From Jonesiaceae bacterium BS-20 (GTDB lineage Bacteria; Actinomycetota; Actinomycetes; Actinomycetales; Cellulomonadaceae), in contig CP146203.1 in the NCBI GenBank assembly GCA_039995105.1, forward strand, positions 2,728,001 to 2,792,000: DNA of 64,000 nt. The letters are read 5' to 3'. Both the position numbers and the translations under genes were made by a program. A model generated the notes under the pieces. That model saw only the letters and a program-made list of their open reading frames with translations. It was not told where the DNA came from and did not search any database. Positions 58,834 through 64,000 of the stretch are shown one piece after another. Position 1 is the first letter of the stretch. Each line of letters starts with the position of its first letter.

Positions 58834-61281
58834 CTAGCGGCTTGAAAGCACTGCAGAATACGGATCTTGCTGCCGGGCAGATTGGAACATATTGAGGATC
58901 TGCACCTCAGTGTGACCGGACCGGTCTGGCGTGGAGTGCAGGTGGGAGCCCTCAGTGATCAGGTGTTTTCCCTCTGTCCACGCCAGAAACTCAGCGGCCG
59001 TAAAGATCGGTTTGCCAAACCGGGTAGCGCTCTTGGCCTTGTTCGATTGGGTGCCGGACTCAGCCACAATCAAGGCGGTTAACCGGGATTTGGTCACGGT
59101 TGGCTCTGCTTTGAGGCCGCGCTCAGCTGCGAGATCTTCGAGTACCTCGCGGTCGATTTCCCAGCCTCTGGCATCAAAAACGGTTCCGGTGAAACACACG
59201 ACGGCACCTGGAATTAGGACCTGCCCAATATCTTGGGTGGGCTGCTCAGGTTCAGTATGCTCGGGCCAAATTGGGAGGATTTCCTGGCCGGTGACAGCTT
59301 CCACACCGCGCATGACGGCCTGCGCCTGTGCGGACAACCCATTATTCTGCGCCAACGCGCGCAGGGCGTGGACCAGCTCCTGTTCGAGGGATGATCCGGC
59401 CTCGGCTACGCCACCAACCACAAAGGAAACCGGCTCCAGCTCGCGCGGGAGCAAATAGCCCGGCGCTGGCTCAGCATCGTAAAAAACGTCCCCGGATTCC
59501 TCGCGCACGCCACCACGCCAAAACAAGTCTCTTGCGGCGCGGGCACGGTCCAAAGCAGTCCGATTACCACCTACATACCCACTGGTGCCGGGCGCTTTGC
59601 TAGCGACAAGGCCTTGCCGCCAAGGGTCTAAGTCGGTCCCAACGGGCATGGAAACTACATAACCGTGGCGTTTGAGTTCGTAATCAATGTGGCTGAGTAG
59701 GCGATCAATCTCAACACCAACCGGGGTTCGGCCCACCAGATAGGGCGATAGTACGGCCCAAGCCTGCACCAAGGTGGGCGCAAACTGGATGTGAGCTGCG
59801 GAAATATCGTAATCAACACGAGCATTGCCGAGGTCCTGGTCCGGATTGATGAACGTGGATAGTTCCACCCCATCATCGGTCACCAACGCAATCTCAACCG
59901 GACGCGGACGCCACATTCGTCCCTCTCGTCCCACCGCACAGACCCCCAAGTACACATTGGAGCGAGCCGCCCCCGGATTAGCTCCGGCGCTCAAGAACCG
60001 CCTGATTCTCTGGTCCACCTGCAGGTCGCGGGCACGCACCGCCTTGGTCAGGACCAACCCGGAAAGAGCGGTGCAACGGCTCAAAGCAACATACAACTGG
60101 CCGTAAGCAAAGGCGCCACCGGTCAGGTCCACAACCACCCTGTCCAAGGTTTGGCCCTGACTCTTGTGGATGGTAATCGCCCACGCCAACCGAAATGGCA
60201 ACTGCGTGTACGTCCCAATAACCTCATGTATCAGGCGCCCACCGGAGCTCACAGGCCGGGTGACATCCCAGGTATGTGGGCCCACCTCAACAATTTTTCC
60301 GTCGGTCAACTGAACCGAGACCAACGGGGAACCATCTTGGTACTTGTGCGCAACCACGCGGCCAATGGTGCCATTAACCCAGCGGTTAGCCGGATCGTTG
60401 ATGACCATCATGACCTGGGCGCCGGTCTTATAATTGACCTGTTCCTCAACGGGTTTTTCAAAGCCGTCAAAGTCACCGCGCATGATGCTGTAGAAAGACT
60501 CTTCCGGCCCCGTCAGCGTTGCCAACGTCTCCCGGTTCCGTTTATCCGCAGACTTATTCGTTGTTGTCAGCGTCAACCAGAACTCATCGAGCGGCGGCTG
60601 GAAGCCCGCATCAACACGGTCGTTCAGCTCCGCACGAGCCCCGTCAAGCATGACCCCCTCACGGACCTGATTCAGCAGATCCAGAAACTGGCTGTCACCT
60701 ACCTGCCTAAACACGGTGGTCAGTTGGACGGCTGGGAAGTCCTGTGGTTCGTAGTGGGTAGCCGAAAAGAAGTACTGGGACTCATAGGTGGTGGCAAAGA
60801 ATTCTTGTTCCGACTCAAGCACTACCGGAGGAAGTTGAAATAGGTCGCCGACCAGAACCACCTGCACGCCGCCAAACGGCAGGTTGGGGTGGGGACCAAA
60901 CCGTTGCAGGGCAATAGCAATGCAATCAAACATGTCTGCTCGCACCATGGATACCTCATCGATGATGAGCGTGTCTATTTCCTTCAAGGCCTGGGCAAAC
61001 CGGCGCGGAAAATAGTCGCTTGATTGCACGAACTCAACGGTGGTGTCTTTGTGGAACGAGAACAACCGGTGGATGGTGTACCCGTCAACGTTGAGGGCAG
61101 CAATTCCGGTTGGTGCAACCACAATCGCATTGCGGCTGCTCTGCGCTAAGAACGTCCGGATCAGCGTGGACTTTCCGGTTCCCGCCTTACCGGTAAGGAA
61201 TAGGTTTTCCCCGCGGTTCAGGTGGTCAAGGGCGTCCACAAACTCCGGGGTGTAAACAAGTTGTTCCGTCGCAGCGCGCAT
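58834..61281 (-). CDS. PIF1/RecD-like helicase with degenerate exonuclease-like and BRCT domains
   Basis: 815 residues. The helicase part has Walker A GKAGTGKST at 31-39, DEVSM at 108-112, VGDLFQLPPV (motif III), QLTTVFRQ (motif IV) and the UvrD-C-type end TIHKSQGQTLDRVVVDL, then LYVALSRC, the PIF1/RecD2 pattern. From about 445 to 560 comes a stretch that follows DEDDh exonucleases (RPVEIALVTDDG, FINPDQD) but the first catalytic block, normally DTETTG, reads LGVCAVG, so it is probably inactive. The last 100 residues contain a BRCT domain (VCFTGTVFDARGWEIDREVL). ATG 61281 follows AAAGG by eight bases. Confidence 0.88.
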   Translation of the reverse strand: MRAATEQLVYTPEFVDALDHLNRGENLFLTGKAGTGKSTLIRTFLAQSSRNAIVVAPTGIAALNVDGYTIHRLFSFHKDTTVEFVQSSDYFPRRFAQALKEIDTLIIDEVSMVRADMFDCIAIALQRFGPHPNLPFGGVQVVLVGDLFQLPPVVLESEQEFFATTYESQYFFSATHYEPQDFPAVQLTTVFRQVGDSQFLDLLNQVREGVMLDGARAELNDRVDAGFQPPLDEFWLTLTTTNKSADKRNRETLATLTGPEESFYSIMRGDFDGFEKPVEEQVNYKTGAQVMMVINDPANRWVNGTIGRVVAHKYQDGSPLVSVQLTDGKIVEVGPHTWDVTRPVSSGGRLIHEVIGTYTQLPFRLAWAITIHKSQGQTLDRVVVDLTGGAFAYGQLYVALSRCTALSGLVLTKAVRARDLQVDQRIRRFLSAGANPGAARSNVYLGVCAVGREGRMWRPRPVEIALVTDDGVELSTFINPDQDLGNARVDYDISAAHIQFAPTLVQAWAVLSPYLVGRTPVGVEIDRLLSHIDYELKRHGYVVSMPVGTDLDPWRQGLVASKAPGTSGYVGGNRTALDRARAARDLFWRGGVREESGDVFYDAEPAPGYLLPRELEPVSFVVGGVAEAGSSLEQELVHALRALAQNNGLSAQAQAVMRGVEAVTGQEILPIWPEHTEPEQPTQDIGQVLIPGAVVCFTGTVFDARGWEIDREVLEDLAAERGLKAEPTVTKSRLTALIVAESGTQSNKAKSATRFGKPIFTAAEFLAWTEGKHLITEGSHLHSTPDRSGHTEVQILNMFQSARQQDPYSAVLSSR

Positions 61282-61364
61282 GAATCCAGCCTTTGGCAAA
61301 CCTGATCAGTGGTACCCCGCTACTGTATCCCCAGTTTGTCTACCGCCGTTCCAGATTGGCTAGT

Positions 61365-61826
61365 TCAGCACCGCTTCACACACTCCCCCAGCACCTTGGC
61401 GGTTTCCAAAATGTCCAGGTGGGTTTGGTCAATGAGTTCTTGGGTGGACCCAAATTTGACCATGCCCCTAATCTGGCTGATCAGGTGCACTTTCATGAGC
61501 TTGCCGTACAGGTTTGCGGACAGGTCATGCACGTAGGCTTCAACGCGCTGATCAGTCACGTCGTCAAAGGTAGGGTTCTTGCCAATGCTTACCGATGCCG
61601 CATATTTTTTGGTTTCCGGCGGAAATTCCACACAGGCCGCATATACCCCGTCCGCTAGGCCATCGTGGGGAACCGCAATATTTGCGGTTGGAAACCCCAA
61701 CGAACGACCCCGGCTATCGCCGGGAATGACCACCCCGGTAAAGCACATACCCGGGTCTACCTCGGGAAGGTACAGGCAGCATGACTCGGGGGTCATCAAG
61801 TCGACCGCCTCGAGGGTCTTAGTCAT
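61365..61826 (-). CDS. Standalone riboflavin kinase domain
   Basis: The 153-residue protein is a flavokinase domain: PGDSRGRSLGFPTANI (ATP/flavin loop) near residue 38, DGVYAACVEF, SIGKNPTFDD near 80 and VEAYVHDLSANLYGKLMKVHL near 95. Most bacteria have this domain fused behind an FMN adenylyltransferase (RibF); the adenylyltransferase half is absent, so this enzyme would make FMN only. It overlaps the flavin reductase gene by 8 bp, coupling FMN production to an FMN user. Confidence 0.9.
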   Translation of the reverse strand: MTKTLEAVDLMTPESCCLYLPEVDPGMCFTGVVIPGDSRGRSLGFPTANIAVPHDGLADGVYAACVEFPPETKKYAASVSIGKNPTFDDVTDQRVEAYVHDLSANLYGKLMKVHLISQIRGMVKFGSTQELIDQTHLDILETAKVLGECVKRC

Positions 61827-62319
61827 CGGAAATCAGCTCTCTGAACTGGCTCTGGTGAAAGACCAGCGGTTTGACCTCGGGGAATGCTTGAGCGTCGTGG
61901 ACCTCGAACAGCACCACTTCGTGGTCACCGCCCTCAAAGACCGCCCGGACCGTGCATTCCAACCAGAGTGCGGCATCGTCAATAAATACCGCCTGCTGCG
62001 GGGTAACGGACCAATCGATCCCAGCAAACCGATCGCCCTGGCGCTGCGCCAACTGGCGACACTCAGCCTTGTGCTGTGTGCCTAGGACGCTGATCCCCAC
62101 GCGTTCACTCTGCGCCAACCGCGGCCAGGTGCGGGAACCCTTATCCACGCATACCGCAACCAACGGTGGATCGAGGGAGACGGAAGTAAACGAGTTGGCT
62201 GCCATGCCAACCGGTTCCCCATCCACCTGAGCACACAGTGCCACCACCCCCGTTGGGAACATGGACAGCGCCCGCCGCAGCACCATCTGAGCGTCTTGGG
62301 CTACCTCAACCTGACTCAT
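61819..62319 (-). CDS. Flavin reductase domain protein
   Basis: The 166-residue FMN-binding split-barrel protein is of the flavin_Reduct family: LRRALSMFPTGVVALCAQV at the start, GMAANSFTSVSLDPPLVAVCVDKGSRTW in the centre and GDHEVVLFEVHDAQ near the end. It reduces free FMN with NAD(P)H, usually for a two-component monooxygenase, which is not encoded nearby. The start at 62319 follows GGAGAGGGG. The standalone riboflavin kinase follows in the same operon. Confidence 0.9.
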   Translation of the reverse strand: MSQVEVAQDAQMVLRRALSMFPTGVVALCAQVDGEPVGMAANSFTSVSLDPPLVAVCVDKGSRTWPRLAQSERVGISVLGTQHKAECRQLAQRQGDRFAGIDWSVTPQQAVFIDDAALWLECTVRAVFEGGDHEVVLFEVHDAQAFPEVKPLVFHQSQFRELISDD

Positions 62320-62487
62320 TTTGAAGACCCCTCTCCTTTGATTTCTCATGCCATTGTCATGATCTAGCCGACAAACCTAAGCCTAATTACTCAAACTTGA
62401 TTAATAACATTTCACTATTGCAACGAAGTGCCATAAAGTCACTCCTTTGGCCCCAAACCCGACCGGTTCTGCCCTAAACTACAGAGC

Positions 62488-63093
62488 ATGTTCTCAACTA
62501 CTCGGCTTGTTGTCCTTGGTGCCATCTACCAATTCCAACCAGTTCACGGCTACTTTCTGCGCCGCGAACTGCTGACATGGAACGTAGACGAATGGGCCAA
62601 CATTCAACCCGGTTCGATCTATAACGCTCTTCGTTCCCTCAAGAAGGACGGGTACGTCGTTGAGACCGGAACCGAAGTCGAGGGCAATCGCCCCGAGCGC
62701 ACCGTCTTTGAGATGACACCCGAGGGCGAAGCCGAGTTTTTCAAGCTCCTGCGCGAGGCCCTGTGGACCGTCCGCACCTTTGACCCCAAACCCGTCATGG
62801 CCCTGACCTCTTTCATGTTTGCCCTCAGCCGCCAAGAAGTACTCCAAGCCTTGGCCAACCGAGTCACCGTTATTGACGCCCAAATTCAGAGCAACGAGTT
62901 CTTCATTGTGGATGTCAACCGGTCCCAATCCACCCCCAAGTACGTGCGGGAGATCTACGAACTAACCTCCGCCCGGCTCCGCGGGGAACAACAGTGGGCG
63001 GTGGACCTACAAGAACGCCTGCGCCAAGGCGAGTACGTCTTTGCTGGTGAGGCAGATTCCAGTCGAGCTACACCACCACCTGCGGCTGGTTAA
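62488..63093 (+). CDS. PadR-family regulator with C-terminal helical domain
   Basis: The 201-residue protein has a PadR winged helix (VHGYFLRRELLTWNVDEWANIQPGSIYNAL) at 1-80 and the long C-terminal helical dimerisation domain of PadR-s2 type. It is divergent from the flavin reductase - riboflavin kinase operon and may control it (inference). TAAACT at 62475-62480 with seven bases to the ATG suggests a leaderless start. The Pro/Ala tail overlaps the convergent ribokinase gene by 26 bp. Confidence 0.9.
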   Translation: MFSTTRLVVLGAIYQFQPVHGYFLRRELLTWNVDEWANIQPGSIYNALRSLKKDGYVVETGTEVEGNRPERTVFEMTPEGEAEFFKLLREALWTVRTFDPKPVMALTSFMFALSRQEVLQALANRVTVIDAQIQSNEFFIVDVNRSQSTPKYVREIYELTSARLRGEQQWAVDLQERLRQGEYVFAGEADSSRATPPPAAG

Positions 63094-63991
63094 CCTCCGC
63101 CCGACTAGCCTTCAATTCACCAATAGTTTCCAAACTCAGTGCCGAGCTTTGGGCCCCCTGGGACATAGTCGTGATTGCCCCCGCCGCACTGGCTACCTCA
63201 AGAGCCTCGGGCATTGTTGCCCCGCGGCTCAGCTCGGCTGCGAGCGCCCCACAAAATGCATCTCCCGCCCCGGTAGTGTCAACCGCATTGACCTTGAAGG
63301 CCGGGCAAAATACTTCTTCGCCGGAGTCAGCATCTAAGCCCTTGACCGGGTACCAGGTGGCACCGGCGCTGCCGAGCGTGAGGATCACGCCCCGGCGCAC
63401 CTTGGCCAGAATCCGGTCTACGCCGCCAAAGAACGCCGCCTCAGTCTCGTTAACAATGACGATGTCGCATTGGTCAAACAGTTCTTGGGCGCCCGTGACC
63501 GCTGGGGCTGCATTCAGCAGACTCAGCGTCTTGGCCGGATCCGTCGCCGCAAGCGCTGCTCGGACCGTTGGCAGCGGAATCTCTAGTTGCATGAGCAGCA
63601 CATTTGCACCCGTCGCCGCGGCAATTGCCCCTGCTTGGCTGAGGTTGGCATTTGCACCCTGATTGACCACGATTGCGTTGTCCGAGTCCGCAGTAACAAA
63701 GATATGCGCGGTTCCGGTTGCAGCCTGTTGGTCTTCCTCTAGGAACCGGGCGTCCAGCGCTGCTCGGTCCATAGCCAAGCGCAGGGTGTGGGCCGCAGCA
63801 TCACGGCCCACCCGCGCATGGAATTGAGTGTCCGCCCCACACCGGTGAGCAGCCATTGCCTGATTGAATCCTTTTCCACCAGGTCCCTGGAATCCGCCCG
63901 TAGCTAGGATGGTTTCCCCAAGCTGGGGAATCCTATCTACGGTCAGGGCAAGGTCGAGGTTGATCGAACCCAATACGTTGACGTGTGCCAT
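63068..63991 (-). CDS. rbsK: Ribokinase
   Basis: The 307-residue PfkB-family protein follows ribokinase: NVLGSINLDLALTVDRIP at the start, GFQGPGGKGFNQAMAA (signature 1; usual GGKGANQA) near residue 35, NETEAAFFGG near 180, and DTTGAGDAFCGALAAELSRG (signature 2, catalytic Asp) near 242. It phosphorylates D-ribose with ATP. The ATG at 63991 lies nine bases from the window edge, so its operon context is outside. Its end overlaps the PadR gene by 26 bp on the opposite strand. Confidence 0.93.
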   Translation of the reverse strand: MAHVNVLGSINLDLALTVDRIPQLGETILATGGFQGPGGKGFNQAMAAHRCGADTQFHARVGRDAAAHTLRLAMDRAALDARFLEEDQQAATGTAHIFVTADSDNAIVVNQGANANLSQAGAIAAATGANVLLMQLEIPLPTVRAALAATDPAKTLSLLNAAPAVTGAQELFDQCDIVIVNETEAAFFGGVDRILAKVRRGVILTLGSAGATWYPVKGLDADSGEEVFCPAFKVNAVDTTGAGDAFCGALAAELSRGATMPEALEVASAAGAITTMSQGAQSSALSLETIGELKASRAEVNQPQVVV

Positions 63992-64000
63992 GTGCTTCTC

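Overview
The window looks like chromosomal DNA from a moderately GC-rich actinobacterium, most likely order Micrococcales. The evidence is a DUF222/HNH protein, a DUF2510 protein, standalone ECF-type sigma proteins, a surface protein ending in the LAxTG sortase-E motif, a ThrE exporter, an MsiK-style carbohydrate ABC set without its own ATPase, and several promoters placed so that the transcript would start at the ATG. I cannot name the genus. There is no phage, transposase gene, CRISPR array or rRNA. Most of the window is ordinary metabolic chromosome, with a few unusual loci.

Layout. 1-9 kb: end of an SDR epimerase, a 5'-truncated VOC gene head-to-head with an FrnE-type oxidoreductase, a small Ala-Pro repeat protein, a DUF2510 membrane protein, an MFS transporter, a GNAT protein and a cold-shock protein. 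Next come two adjacent sigma-like genes: a sigma4-zinc-finger protein without region 2, and a 678-residue protein joining an ECF sigma factor, a zinc finger, one membrane segment, a Pro/Thr stalk and beta-rich extracytoplasmic domains. 9-17 kb: an extracytoplasmic disulfide pair (CcdA/DsbA), a CopB-type copper ATPase behind a copper-type palindrome, a manganese ABC transporter with its DtxR/MntR regulator, and a VanY-type carboxypeptidase.

17.6-23.6 kb: a segment bounded by two identical tRNA-Arg(ACG) genes with their terminators, in inverted orientation. It holds a yegTUVW-like operon (GntR regulator, ADP-ribosylglycohydrolase, NCS1 permease, PfkB kinase), a truncated Pr6Pr gene and a membrane protein. 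23.7-25.5 kb: an ECF sigma - ogt - tag alkylation-repair operon. 25.5-33.6 kb: a sugar catabolic cluster (ThuA, ROK regulator, RbsACB-type transporter, Gfo/Idh/MocA dehydrogenase, TIM-barrel isomerase).

33.7-46 kb: a flavin disulfide oxidoreductase, a wall-anchored protein with two GH43 domains, a DoxX - FAD oxidoreductase - ribA operon with a divergent Cys-rich regulator, a GntR/FCD regulator, tRNA-Ser(GCT) and thrE. 46-57 kb: MmcQ, FucU/RbsD, an OafA/SGNH acyltransferase, a glutathionyl-hydroquinone-reductase-like protein, a 2H phosphoesterase, a UgpABE-like importer with a LacI regulator carrying an extra transposase-type HTH, and a divergent PiT/DUF47 pair. 57-64 kb: DUF222/HNH, a PIF1-type helicase with a BRCT domain, standalone riboflavin kinase, flavin reductase, a PadR regulator and ribokinase.

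A recurring regulatory theme is a -35 near TTGACA or TAGACA, a 16-18 bp spacer, a TAnnnT -10 and then 6-7 bases to the ATG, often with a palindromic operator lying over the promoter (copB, mnt, yeg-like, sugar ABC).
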